This document shows, one piece after another, positions 8,805-18,223 of a stretch of 64,000 nt of DNA; position 1 is the stretch's first letter; every line of letters starts with the position of its first letter. Below the pieces are notes generated by a model. That model was not told the origin of the DNA, made no database searches, and saw nothing but the letters and a program-made list of their open reading frames with translations. The position numbers were made by a program, and so were the translations under genes. The stretch is from Micrococcales bacterium (GTDB lineage Bacteria > Actinomycetota > Actinomycetes > Actinomycetales > Dermatophilaceae), in contig JAJTBD010000009.1 in assembly GCA_021287075.1 (NCBI GenBank), positions 1 to 64,000 on the forward strand, read 5' to 3'.

Positions 8805-11465
8805 ATGACTGACGCCCCCTCGCAGACGGCCGCCCCCGCGATCCCCGAGCGCCCCTCCCTCGAGGGCCTCGAGGACAAGTGGGGGCAGGTATGGGAGGAG
8901 CAGGGGACCTTCCGTTTTGACCGCGCGGCCGCCCGCGAGGCCGGCCGCGAGCAGGTCTTCTCGATCGACACTCCCCCGCCGACGGCGTCCGGCTCCCTCC
9001 ACATGGGGCACGTCTTCTCCTACACCCACACCGACTGCATGGCCCGCTACAAGCGGATGGCCGGCTTCCACGTCTTCTATCCGATCGGGTGGGACGACAA
9101 CGGCCTGCCGACCGAGAAGCGCGTGCAGAACTACTACGGCGTGCGCGGTGACGCCTCCCTCCACCACGACCCGGCCTTCGAGCCCCGGCACCGCGGCGAC
9201 GTGAAGTCGATCAAGGCCGCCGACCAGCAGCCGATCAGCCGACAGAACTTCATCGAGCTGTGCGACGAGCTCACGGTCAAGGACGAGGAGGCCTTCGAGT
9301 CGCTCTTCCGGCGCATGGGCTTCAGCCTCGACTGGACGATCAGCTATCGCACGATCGACGAGCACTCGCGCGCCACCAGCCAGGCCGCCTTCCTGCGCAA
9401 CATCCGCCGCGGCGAGGCCTACCAGGCCGAGGCCCCCGGGCTGTGGGATGTCACCTTCCAGACCGCCGTCGCCCAGGCCGAGCTCGAGGCACGCGACTAC
9501 CCCGGCGCCTACCACCGGGTGGCCTTCCACCGCGACGGCGGCGAGCCGATCCACATCGAGACCACCCGCCCCGAGCTGATCCCGGCCGTCGTCGCCCTGA
9601 TCGCCCACCCCGACGACGAGCGCTACCAGCCGCTCTTCGGCACCACCGTGCGCTCGCCGCTCTTCGGCGTCGAGATCCCCGTGCTCGCGCACGGCGCCGC
9701 CGAGATGGACAAGGGCGCCGGCATCGCCATGTGCTGCACCTTCGGCGACCTCACCGACGTCATCTGGTGGCGTGAGCTCCAGCTGCCCACCCGCTCCCTG
9801 ATCACCCGCGTCGGCCGCCTCCAGCAGGAGACCCCGGAGTGGATCGCCGGCGGCCCGGGCGAGCAGCTCTATGCCGAGCAGGTGGCCGGCAAGACCGCCC
9901 ACAGCGCCCGTGAGGCCATCGTCGCCGCGCTGCGCGAGTCGGGCGACCTCGACGGCGAGCCCAAGGCCACCCAGCGCAAGGCCAACTTCTACGAGCGGGG
10001 CGAGAAGCCGCTCGAGATCGTCACCTCCCGCCAGTGGTATATCCGCAACGGCGGCCGCGGGCACGACTGGCGCGGAACGGATCTCAACGCGGCGCTCGTC
10101 CAGCGCGGTGCCGAGATCGACTTCCACCCGTCGTTCATGCGCAGCCGCTACACCAACTGGGTCGAGGGCCTCAACGGCGACTGGCTGGTCTCGCGCCAGC
10201 GCTTCTTCGGTGTGCCGATCCCGGTGTGGTATCCCCTCGACGCCGACGGCGAGCCCGACTATGACAACCCGATCCTGCCCGAGGAGTCCCAGCTGCCGGT
10301 CGACCCCGCGGCCAACCCGCCGGCCGGCCGCTCCGAGGACGAGCGCGGCAGGCCCGGCGGCTTCGTCGGCGACCCCGACGTGCTCGACACCTGGGCGACC
10401 TCCTCGCTCACACCGCAGATCGCCGGCCACTGGCTGGAGCACGAGCACGGCGAGCAGACCGACTGGGATGTCGTCTTCCCCATGGACCTGCGCCCGCAGG
10501 CCCACGACATCATCCGCACCTGGCTCTTCGCCACCGTCGTGCGCAGCCACTTCGAGCACGACGCCGCCCCGTGGACCAACGCGGCCATCAGCGGCTTCAT
10601 CCTCGACCCCGACCGCAAGAAGATGAGCAAGTCCAAGGGCAATGTCGTCACGCCCGAGGACGTCGTCAAGGAGCACTCCTCCGATGCCGTGCGCTACTGG
10701 GCGGCCAGCGGGCGCCTCGGCACCGACGCGGCATACGACATCGGGCAGATGAAGGTCGGCCGGCGGCTGGCCATCAAGATGCTCAACGCGAGCAAGTTCG
10801 CGCTCTCCTTCGGCGAGGTCGAGGGCGACCTCGGCGCCGCCGTGAGCGAGCCGATCGACCGGGCCGTCATCGCCCAGCTGCGCGAGGTCGTGGAGCGGGC
10901 GACGGCCGGCTTCGAGGCGTGGGATTACACCCGCAGCCTCGAGGCGACCGAGACCTTCTTCTGGACCTTCTGCGACGACTATCTCGAGCTGGTCAAGGAC
11001 AGGGCGTATGGCAGCCGCGGCGACGAGGCCGCCGCGAGCGCCCGGGCGACCCTGCGCATCGTGCTCGACACCGTGCTGCGCCTGCTCGCGCCGATCCTGC
11101 CCTATGTCACCGAGGAGGTCTGGTCCTGGTTCCAGCCCGGCTCGGTGCACCGCGCTGCCTGGCCGGCCCTGGCCGAGCTGCCGTCCGTCGAGGGTGCCGA
11201 CCCCGCCGTGCTCACCGCGACGGCCGAGGCCCTCGCCGGCGTGCGCAAGGCCAAGTCGGAGGCCAAGGTCGGTATGCGCTCCGAGGTCACGGCCATGACC
11301 CTGGCCGCCCCCGAGGACGTGCTCGAGCGGGTGCGGGCGGCCGAGGGCGACCTGCGCTCCGCCGGCCGCATCACCGGCATGGAGTATGCCGCGGCCGAGG
11401 CCCTCGAGGTCCGCGACGTCGCGCTCATCCCGGCCGAGAAGAAGCCCAAGCAGCCCCAGCCCTGA
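8805..11465 (+). CDS. valS: Valine--tRNA ligase
   Basis: This 886-residue class I aminoacyl-tRNA synthetase charges tRNA-Val with valine. The HIGH-type motif is HMGH at about residues 65-68 (PPTASGSLHMGH), and the KMSKS loop is at about 605-609 (KKMSKSKGNVV). The DDNGLPTEKRVQNYYGVR stretch is typical of actinobacterial ValS. The editing CP1 domain lies between, and the anticodon domain occupies the C-terminal third. ATG 8805 is preferred; an ATG three codons earlier gives MCAMTD but has poorer spacing from GGGA. The gene ends three bases before a long AT-rich hairpin and converges on the clpX-side genes. Confidence 0.96.
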   Translation: MTDAPSQTAAPAIPERPSLEGLEDKWGQVWEEQGTFRFDRAAAREAGREQVFSIDTPPPTASGSLHMGHVFSYTHTDCMARYKRMAGFHVFYPIGWDDNGLPTEKRVQNYYGVRGDASLHHDPAFEPRHRGDVKSIKAADQQPISRQNFIELCDELTVKDEEAFESLFRRMGFSLDWTISYRTIDEHSRATSQAAFLRNIRRGEAYQAEAPGLWDVTFQTAVAQAELEARDYPGAYHRVAFHRDGGEPIHIETTRPELIPAVVALIAHPDDERYQPLFGTTVRSPLFGVEIPVLAHGAAEMDKGAGIAMCCTFGDLTDVIWWRELQLPTRSLITRVGRLQQETPEWIAGGPGEQLYAEQVAGKTAHSAREAIVAALRESGDLDGEPKATQRKANFYERGEKPLEIVTSRQWYIRNGGRGHDWRGTDLNAALVQRGAEIDFHPSFMRSRYTNWVEGLNGDWLVSRQRFFGVPIPVWYPLDADGEPDYDNPILPEESQLPVDPAANPPAGRSEDERGRPGGFVGDPDVLDTWATSSLTPQIAGHWLEHEHGEQTDWDVVFPMDLRPQAHDIIRTWLFATVVRSHFEHDAAPWTNAAISGFILDPDRKKMSKSKGNVVTPEDVVKEHSSDAVRYWAASGRLGTDAAYDIGQMKVGRRLAIKMLNASKFALSFGEVEGDLGAAVSEPIDRAVIAQLREVVERATAGFEAWDYTRSLEATETFFWTFCDDYLELVKDRAYGSRGDEAAASARATLRIVLDTVLRLLAPILPYVTEEVWSWFQPGSVHRAAWPALAELPSVEGADPAVLTATAEALAGVRKAKSEAKVGMRSEVTAMTLAAPEDVLERVRAAEGDLRSAGRITGMEYAAAEALEVRDVALIPAEKKPKQPQP

Positions 11466-11467
11466 CC

Positions 11468-11531
11468 CGTTGACTTGTAGCAACTCACGCCTAAAACCAC
11501 GGTTTTGGGCGTGAGTTGCTACAAGTCAACG
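11468..11531. repeat. Long AT-rich perfect inverted repeat, probable bidirectional terminator
   Basis: Arms of 24 bases (11468-11491 and 11508-11531) are perfect complements. The 16-base interior itself contains AAAACC/GGTTTT at 11493-11498 and 11501-11506, so almost the whole 64 bases can fold. It starts three bases after the valS stop, between convergent genes. Its AT content is far above its surroundings. A terminator role is inferred; a similar element sits at 37436-37501. Confidence 0.85.
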
Positions 11532-11571
11532 CTTTTGGGGGCGGCCAGGCAGCGGTCGGGTATGCCGTGTG

Positions 11572-11602
11572 GACGCCCCGGGCCCCCGCGGGCCGGGGCG
11601 TC
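11572..11602 (-). terminator. GC-rich hairpin at the end of the C39-like gene
   Basis: GACGCCCCGG and CCGGGGCGTC form a 10-bp stem that overlaps the stop codon of the minus-strand gene ending at 11601. No U-tract follows, as is common in actinomycete terminators. A GTATGCC motif lies just beyond it. Confidence 0.5.
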
Positions 11603-12320
11603 AGCCGTCGGCGACGCGGGCGAGCCCGGCCTCGGCGCCGCCCAGGCCCTCGGCGGGACGCAGCTGGGTGCGCAGGGCCGGCGCGCGGGAGGCGCGCTCC
11701 CGCGCGGGCTGGACGCTGATCCACGGCACCTGCCAGCCGGCCAGACCGAGGCGGCGCGCGGCAAAGGCCTCGCGCCGCAGCATGGACACGCGGCCGGTCA
11801 CGGGCTCATAGACATCGAGGATCCGGTCGCCATCACCGGGCAGCACCAGCACGACATGGCGGGGCGAGAGCGCATTGCCGATATAGAGCAGGGCCGGCTC
11901 CCCATCGGCCACGACATCGACCAGCCGGTCATAGTCGACCGCGAGCTGGCCCTGGCTGTCCGGGCGCAGCGCCTCGATGGCATAGGTCGCACCCAGTCTT
12001 GCCGCCCCCAGCTCGAGCTCGCGCTTGGCCCCCCAGGGCGGCGTCCCGAGCGCCCGCGGCCACGGCATCGACAGGCCCTGCCCCGCGGCATACATCGAGG
12101 TCGTGCGCTTGTGGACCAGAGCCTCGTATGCCGCGAACCTTGTTGTGGGAGAAGGCAGCTCGCCCTGCACTGGCGCCGCCCCCTCACCGGTGGCGACCCA
12201 GGTGGCAAAGGCGGGGTCGACGAGCATGCGCGCGACTGTCAGGCAGGCCGCGCCGCAGCTGACCGCGGTCTGCTGCTGGGGCCCGAAGGACCCTCGGCTC
12301 AGGCCGAACTGGACGGACAT
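11601..12320 (-). CDS. C39-like cysteine peptidase-fold protein
   Basis: This is a 239-residue protein with no signal peptide. Near the N-terminus it has PQQQTAVSCGAACL, which fits the Gln...Cys-Gly-Ala-Ala-Cys pattern of C39/papain-like peptidases, and later SPRHVVLVL and LDVYEP, which could supply the His and Asp. Family substrates are peptides or leader sequences; none is evident here. ATG 12320 follows GAGGATGGGG; an earlier in-frame start at 12356 has no better site. It lies 72 bases after clpX on the same strand, so it may be cotranscribed with it. The assignment rests on motifs only. Confidence 0.6.
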   Translation of the reverse strand: MSVQFGLSRGSFGPQQQTAVSCGAACLTVARMLVDPAFATWVATGEGAAPVQGELPSPTTRFAAYEALVHKRTTSMYAAGQGLSMPWPRALGTPPWGAKRELELGAARLGATYAIEALRPDSQGQLAVDYDRLVDVVADGEPALLYIGNALSPRHVVLVLPGDGDRILDVYEPVTGRVSMLRREAFAARRLGLAGWQVPWISVQPARERASRAPALRTQLRPAEGLGGAEAGLARVADG

Positions 12321-12392
12321 GGCCCCATCCTCACCCGTGCGGTGCCGGAAATCCACCAGCCCCCTCCGTCGTGGCCGACGGACGGGCCCTGC

Positions 12393-13673
<1,281 letters not shown>

Positions 13674-13875
13674 GAACCATTCCCCTTTGCCGAGATCTGC
13701 GCGCGGCCCGTCGGCCGCTGCGGTACTGGAGTGACGCTACCCGCAGGGGTGTGCCACCACTGTCAATGAAACCCCCGAAACGCCGGGAAGTCGTGTTTGT
13801 CCGCTGACAGCGGACAGGGCCTAGCTCCCGCACGACTCCGCGCCGCGCCGGCCCCTGCCAACCGCCCCTCACGAG

Positions 13876-13912
13876 GTATGCCGCCGTGCCCGGCTCGGGC
13901 ACGGCGGCATAC
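13876..13912. terminator. Hairpin built from inverted GTATGCC/GGCATAC motifs between clpP2 and clpX
   Basis: Perfect 17-base arms at 13876-13892 and 13896-13912 surround a 3-base loop. Each arm begins or ends with the window-wide motif (GTATGCC ... GGCATAC). It lies 41 bases after the clpP2 stop on the minus strand, in a 280-base gap before clpX. The stem is strong, so it likely ends or attenuates clpP transcription. The rest of the gap shows only the clpX ribosome site. Confidence 0.75.
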
Positions 13913-13953
13913 GCACATCGTGGTCGGCGGCCGGCTGCGGGCCGGCCGCGGGA

Positions 13954-14634
13954 TCACTCCTCGAAGGAGGCCTTGCGAGAGGTGAGGACGGTGTCGATCA
14001 GGCCGTACTCCTTGGCCTCCTCGGCACCGAGGATCTTGTCTCGGTCGATGTCCTGGTTGACCTGCTCGGCGCTGCGGCCGGAGTGCTTGGCCAGGGTCTC
14101 CTCGAGCCAGGTGCGCATGCGCAGCACCTCGTTGGCCTGGATCTCGATGTCGGAGGCCTGACCGTAGTCACCGCCGGCGAGGGCCGGCTGGTGGATGAGG
14201 ATGCGCGAGTTGGGCAGGGCATAGCGCTTGCCGGGTGCGCCGGCGCCGAGCAGCACGGCCGCGGCGGACGCGGCCTGGCCGATGACGAAGGTCTGCACAT
14301 CGGGGCGGATGTACTGCATGGTGTCGTAGATCGCCGTCATGGCCGTGAAGGAGCCGCCGGGGCTGTTGATGTACATCAGGATGTCGCGGTCGGGGTCCTG
14401 GGACTCGAGCACGAGCAGCTGGGCGATGACATCGTCGGCCGAGGCGTCGTCGACCTGCACACCGAGGAAGATGATGCGGTCCTCGAAGAGCTTGGTGTAG
14501 GGGTCGAGGCGCTTGCTGCCGTAGGAGGTGCGCTCCTCGAACTGGGGCAGGATGTAGCGGCTCGAGGGGCCGGGCACGTGCAGCCGGCCGGAGGCGGGGG
14601 TCATCTGGTCTCCAAACTGGGCGGGGAAGCTCAT
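13954..14634 (-). CDS. clpP2: ATP-dependent Clp protease proteolytic subunit 2
   Basis: This 226-residue serine peptidase subunit carries catalytic S123 (GQAASAAA), H148 (LIHQPAL) and the Asp of QDIDRD. Actinobacteria carry two ClpP proteins that form a mixed two-ring chamber working with ClpX or ClpC. The ATG at 14634 is two bases past the clpP1 stop; an in-frame GTG two codons earlier overlaps that stop and is possible. The short N-terminal extension (about 35 residues) may be a propeptide, as in other actinobacterial ClpP2. Confidence 0.96.
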   Translation of the reverse strand: MSFPAQFGDQMTPASGRLHVPGPSSRYILPQFEERTSYGSKRLDPYTKLFEDRIIFLGVQVDDASADDVIAQLLVLESQDPDRDILMYINSPGGSFTAMTAIYDTMQYIRPDVQTFVIGQAASAAAVLLGAGAPGKRYALPNSRILIHQPALAGGDYGQASDIEIQANEVLRMRTWLEETLAKHSGRSAEQVNQDIDRDKILGAEEAKEYGLIDTVLTSRKASFEE

Positions 14635-14636
14635 GG

Positions 14637-15281
14637 TCACTTGTCCTCGCCGGTCACGGGGTTGTCGGAGGCGTCGGTGCCGCCCCGGCGGTCGGCCTGG
14701 TCGGCGCGCTCGAAGACGTGGTCGACGAAGCCGTAGTCCTTGGCCTCCTGGGCGGTGAACCAACGGTCGCGGTCGGAGTCGCGCTCGATCTGCTCGAGGC
14801 TCTGGCCGGTGTGCTCGGCGATCAGCTCGGCCATCTGCTTCTTGATGTGCAGCATCTGCTCGGCCTGGATCTTGATGTCGCTGGCCGTGCCGCCGATGCC
14901 GCCGGAGGGCTGGTGCATCATCACGCGGGCGTGGGGCGTGGCATAGCGCTTGCCCTTGGCGCCGGCGGACAGCAGGAACTGGCCCATCGAGGCGGCCATG
15001 CCCATCGCGACCGTGGCGACGTCATTGGGGATCCACTGCATGGTGTCAAAGATCGCCATGCCGGCCGTGACCGAGCCACCCGGGCTGTTGATGTAGAGCC
15101 AGATGTCCTTCTCGGGGTCCTCCGCGGCCAGCAGGAGCATCTGGGCGCAGATGGCGTTGGCGTTGTCGTCACGCACGTCCGAGCCGAGGAAGATGATCCG
15201 CTCCTTGAGGAGGCGGTTGTAGATGTGGTCGTCGAGGCCGCCCTGGGGGCCGTCCTGCATCACGACGCTGCTGTCGCTCAC
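14637..15281 (-). CDS. clpP1: ATP-dependent Clp protease proteolytic subunit 1
   Basis: This 214-residue ClpP subunit carries catalytic S98 (GMAASMG), H123 (MMHQP) and D168 (IERDSD). GTG 15281 has GGAG six bases upstream; ATG 15296, five codons earlier, is a weaker alternative. The partner clpP2 follows at two bases, so both subunits are made together. A ClgR-type box lies about 80 bases upstream at 15361-15374, suggesting control by the Clp regulator ClgR. Unlike the common actinobacterial order, tig is not directly upstream but 6.5 kb away. Confidence 0.96.
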   Translation of the reverse strand: MSDSSVVMQDGPQGGLDDHIYNRLLKERIIFLGSDVRDDNANAICAQMLLLAAEDPEKDIWLYINSPGGSVTAGMAIFDTMQWIPNDVATVAMGMAASMGQFLLSAGAKGKRYATPHARVMMHQPSGGIGGTASDIKIQAEQMLHIKKQMAELIAEHTGQSLEQIERDSDRDRWFTAQEAKDYGFVDHVFERADQADRRGGTDASDNPVTGEDK

Positions 15282-15360
15282 GCTGTCTCCATCCATCGAT
15301 GTGAAGTCTCGTCCGAACCTAACGCACGCGTCCGACACAACACTCCCGGTATGCCGCGGT

Positions 15361-15374
15361 GTTCGCCCTGAGCG
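15361..15374 (+). promoter_or_regulatory. Putative ClgR box upstream of clpP1P2
   Basis: GTTCGCCCTGAGCG matches the ClgR recognition pattern reported for Streptomyces (GTTCGC, five bases, GCG). It sits 80 bases before the clpP1 start codon, on the side where the clpP promoter should be. Family knowledge: ClgR activates clpP1P2 and other protease genes in actinobacteria. The match is seen directly; binding is inferred. A 16-bp GC palindrome follows at 15379-15394. Confidence 0.55.
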
Positions 15375-15442
15375 CAAGGCGCCCCCGGGGGCGCTCGGAC
15401 CGCGGGCGCGGGCGGGGCGTCGGGCCGAGCGTCGAGGCGGGC

Positions 15443-16336
15443 TCAGACCGGGCGGCCGGACTCGGTGTAGGGCACGCCCTCGCCACGGGCCCGGGCCAGC
15501 GCCGCCTCGACCCGGCGGGCGGTGAAGTCGGCGGCCCGCTCGCGGACCTCCTCGGGCGTGCAGAAGGCCGCGTCGCGGATCTCGCGCGCCTGGTAGCGGG
15601 CCCCCTCGAGGAGGCTGGGCTCGTGCACTCCCCCGTCGAAGACGAGGCAGAGCGCGTCGTCCCAGCCACCCCAGGGCGGCAGCCAGTCGGTCAGGAGCAG
15701 CTCGCCGGGAGGCAGGTCGAGGGAGAGCTCCTCGAGCGCCTCGCGGCCGGCCGCGAGGTGGGGTGACTCCCCCACCTCGACGACGCCACCGGGCAGGTCC
15801 CAGTCCTTCTTGTAGGTCAGGCGGCACAGCAGCACCCGCTCGTCGGGGTCACGCACCAGCAGCTGGGCGATGCCGCGCTTGCGGGGCAGGCTGGAGTTGA
15901 GCATCGCCCGGAAACCCTCGGGGGTGCGGGCGCCCGGGTCATCGCTGAGGCGGGCCAGCAGCAGGTGGCCGGTGTCGTCGGCCTGGGCGTGCGGGCCGCG
16001 GACCACGCCCTCCTTGCGCATCCCATTGCGCAGGCCGACCATCACGCTGGCGCGCTGGGAGGGGTTGACCCGGGCCTCGACCCGCTCGATGCCGAGCTCG
16101 GCGAAGGCGTGGTCGATGAGGTGGCCCACGGCCCGGGTGGCCAGGCCCTGGCCGCGCGCGCCCTCATCGAGCTCCCACCACAGCTCGGCGACCCCGCCGC
16201 CGTGGTCCTGGAGGCCGAGGGTGCCGACGCGCTGCCCACCGGCGACCACGGCATACCGCAGGGTCTGGGCGTCGCCCGCGCCGGCGGGCACGAGCGAGAC
16301 GGTCTCGTCGCCGAAGCCCGCGGCCGCAGCCGGCAC
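15443..16336 (-). CDS. GNAT acetyltransferase - Nudix hydrolase fusion protein
   Basis: The 297-residue protein joins two domains. Residues about 10-130 are a GNAT acetyltransferase fold, with the acetyl-CoA loop RGQGLAT at 61-67 and the [13 protein letters not shown] strand typical of RimJ/RimL-like enzymes. Residues about 150-290 are a Nudix hydrolase with the box at about 184-206 (GGVVEVGE then REALEEL). Nudix enzymes cleave nucleoside-diphosphate-linked compounds; the GNAT target is unknown. The GTG start at 16336 lies three bases after the stop of the thioesterase gene, so the two are cotranscribed. Both halves look intact. Confidence 0.85.
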   Translation of the reverse strand: MPAAAAGFGDETVSLVPAGAGDAQTLRYAVVAGGQRVGTLGLQDHGGGVAELWWELDEGARGQGLATRAVGHLIDHAFAELGIERVEARVNPSQRASVMVGLRNGMRKEGVVRGPHAQADDTGHLLLARLSDDPGARTPEGFRAMLNSSLPRKRGIAQLLVRDPDERVLLCRLTYKKDWDLPGGVVEVGESPHLAAGREALEELSLDLPPGELLLTDWLPPWGGWDDALCLVFDGGVHEPSLLEGARYQAREIRDAAFCTPEEVRERAADFTARRVEAALARARGEGVPYTESGRPV

Positions 16337-16339
16337 CGG

Positions 16340-17041
16340 TCAGGCCTGCCCGTCGCGCTGGGGCAGCGTCTCGAACTCGGCCGCGTCGCCCGTGGGCGTG
16401 CCGACATGCTCGCGGGCCCACCTGGGCACCACAAAGAGGCCCTCGGCCTCGACGGTGACCTGCCCGTCGGCGTCGAGCATCTCGCCGCGCACGGTGGTCT
16501 TGAAGTCCTCCTGGCCCGCGATCCAGGCCCGAGCACCCAGCTGCCCCAACGGGGTTGGCCGGCGATAGGTCAGATTGAGGTACGCCGTCATGCCCGGTTT
16601 GCCGGTGTAGGCGGCAGTCATCCCCATGACCTGGTCGAGCACGACGGCGATCATGCCGCCGTGGACGTGCCCGGGCGGCCCCTCGTATCCGGCGCCCATC
16701 TCGAAGTCGGTGCGGCAGCTGGGGCCATCGCCGCGGCTGATGTGCAGCGGCGGTGCGATCGGGTTGCGCGAGCCGACTGCCGGGTTGCCGTGGTCGCGGA
16801 GGCGCCCGTCGGAGCTGACCTCCAGGCCGAGTGGCCCCTCCTGGGCCTCGGCGAGCAGGCGCTGGGTCAGGGCGGCCGTCTGCGCCGCGACCGCCTCGGC
16901 CTCCTCGACCGGGACCCGGGTGCGGATGCAGGCGTCGACCAGGCCCCGCACGGAGTCGGCGAGCGCGGCATACGCCCGCTCCTGGCGGGCCAGGTCGGCG
17001 GCGTTGTCGGGCACGCCGAGGTCGTAGACGCCTCCGGTCAC
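16340..17041 (-). CDS. PaaI-like hotdog-fold thioesterase
   Basis: This 233-residue protein has a helical N-terminal extension (about 1-90) and a C-terminal hotdog domain with GHVHGGMI at about 124-131, the active-site helix start of PaaI/4HBT-type acyl-CoA thioesterases, and the strand pattern AYLNLTYRRPTP. It likely hydrolyses an acyl-CoA; the acyl group cannot be read from sequence. It starts at GTG 17041 and is followed at three bases by the GNAT-Nudix gene. No membrane segment is present. Confidence 0.82.
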   Translation of the reverse strand: MTGGVYDLGVPDNAADLARQERAYAALADSVRGLVDACIRTRVPVEEAEAVAAQTAALTQRLLAEAQEGPLGLEVSSDGRLRDHGNPAVGSRNPIAPPLHISRGDGPSCRTDFEMGAGYEGPPGHVHGGMIAVVLDQVMGMTAAYTGKPGMTAYLNLTYRRPTPLGQLGARAWIAGQEDFKTTVRGEMLDADGQVTVEAEGLFVVPRWAREHVGTPTGDAAEFETLPQRDGQA

Positions 17042-17133
17042 GGCTTCTCCTCAGTGGTCAGCGGGTCGCTGCCGATTATGGCGGAGGGCGGCCACCCACT
17101 TCGCGACCGCCCCCGCCGTGTCACCCGGGTGGG

Positions 17134-18071
17134 TCAGGCGCCGTAGGTGCGGTAGCGCGCCGTGCCTGCCGAGCCGGAGTAGGAGATGTCCCGACCGGAG
17201 CCGTCGAAGCCGTCCTCGTCCCGGTAGGTCAGCAGGCTGCCGGTCGTCTTGTCCCGGCCGATGTACATGCTCGTCGGCCCGAGGGTGTCGCGGTCGCAGT
17301 AGCTGGAGTCGACGGAGTCGAAGCGGGTCCAGCCCGCACCGAACAGGGTCTCCTGAGCCCACGGCGCGTCGGTGCCGCTCACCCGCAGATAGTGCCGCTG
17401 GAACTGCCCGGCAGAGGTCACGCCGAGGATCGTGTCGTAGACATAGCTGTGCCCGGCCGTGTCGCTGTAGGTCAGCCGGTCGCTGCGGCTGAGGGAGATG
17501 GTGCCCGACATCCCGCCACGCAGGACCGTGTAGGCCCCCGGCTTGTCACCGACGATCTTGGCCCGACGCAGGTAGCCGCCGTTGGAGAGGGTGTAGAACC
17601 GGCCGTCGGGCGTCGCGCTGATGTCGCGGATGTCGCCATAGCCGGAGCCGACGAAGACGTACTGGACGCCGAGCGTGCCGGGTGCGATGCGGATCCGCCA
17701 CAGCTGGCCCGAGCTGGAGATCGCGTAGTAGTAGTCATAGCCGCCGAGGTCGGTCCGGTAGAACGCGAGCGCCCGGGGCACGAAACTGGTCTTGGGGCCG
17801 GCGACGGTGGCCGCGGGCGTGTTGTCGGCAACGTCGAGATAGGTCCACTGTCCATTCGGTGCGATCTGCTCCAGACCGATGGCGCAGCCGGCGACCCCTG
17901 CCACCCGCGTTGCCCCCGTGCCGCCCGACCGGTCGACCATCGTCAGGTCCGAGGGCATGGGCCGGTCGGGACCTGCTGCTCCACCGGTGGCGGCCGCCAT
18001 GGCCGGCGATGACCCGCCTGCCAGTGCCCGGCGGCGGCGATGGGTGCGAGGGTGCGGGGGATCAGACGCAT
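17134..18071 (-). CDS. Secreted protein of tandem paralogue pair, signal peptide broken by a one-base frameshift
   Basis: The mature part (about 280 residues, frame ending at 17134) is a clear paralogue of the next gene upstream: both share FVPRALA-x-x-RTD-x-x-GY-x-YYYAI, GVTSAGQ, GWTRF-x-SVD, a D/N-CxxD segment and the ending RTYGA. The repeated aromatic/Gly pattern suggests a beta-propeller (tachylectin-like), but I do not recognise the family. ATG 18071 has a perfect AGGAG site at seven bases and opens a Sec signal (MRLIPRTLAPIAAA), but in another frame. Reading GGGG instead of GGG near 18026 would restore a full signal peptide ending in SSPAMAAA. Without that, translation could start only at ATG 18000, giving a non-secreted form. 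Confidence 0.75.
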
Positions 18072-18179
18072 GGACAGCTCCTGCCGGCGGGGGCGCCCTG
18101 TCGGCGCCCTGACGGGCGAACGCTACTCCCGCGGGCAGACCCTCCAGCACCATCTGGGATGTCTGGTTGGTTACGGAAG

Positions 18180-18210
18180 CGGGGTGCGGAGGCAGCGCCC
18201 CCGCACCCCG
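18180..18210 (-). terminator. Hairpin downstream of the second secreted paralogue
   Basis: CGGGGTGCGG (18180-18189) pairs with CCGCACCCCG (18201-18210) over an 11-base loop. It lies just after the stop (18224) of the minus-strand secreted gene and before the downstream paralogue. No U-tract is present. Confidence 0.55.
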
Positions 18211-18223
18211 CTGACCTGCGGTC

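Noticed and set aside
8166..11483. A 1105-codon open frame on the minus strand opposite valS and the mycP 3' end
   Set aside because: It mirrors the codon pattern of valS, its product is Gly/Ala/Leu/Asp-rich with no domain, and valS has intact motifs. It is a typical GC-rich antisense frame.
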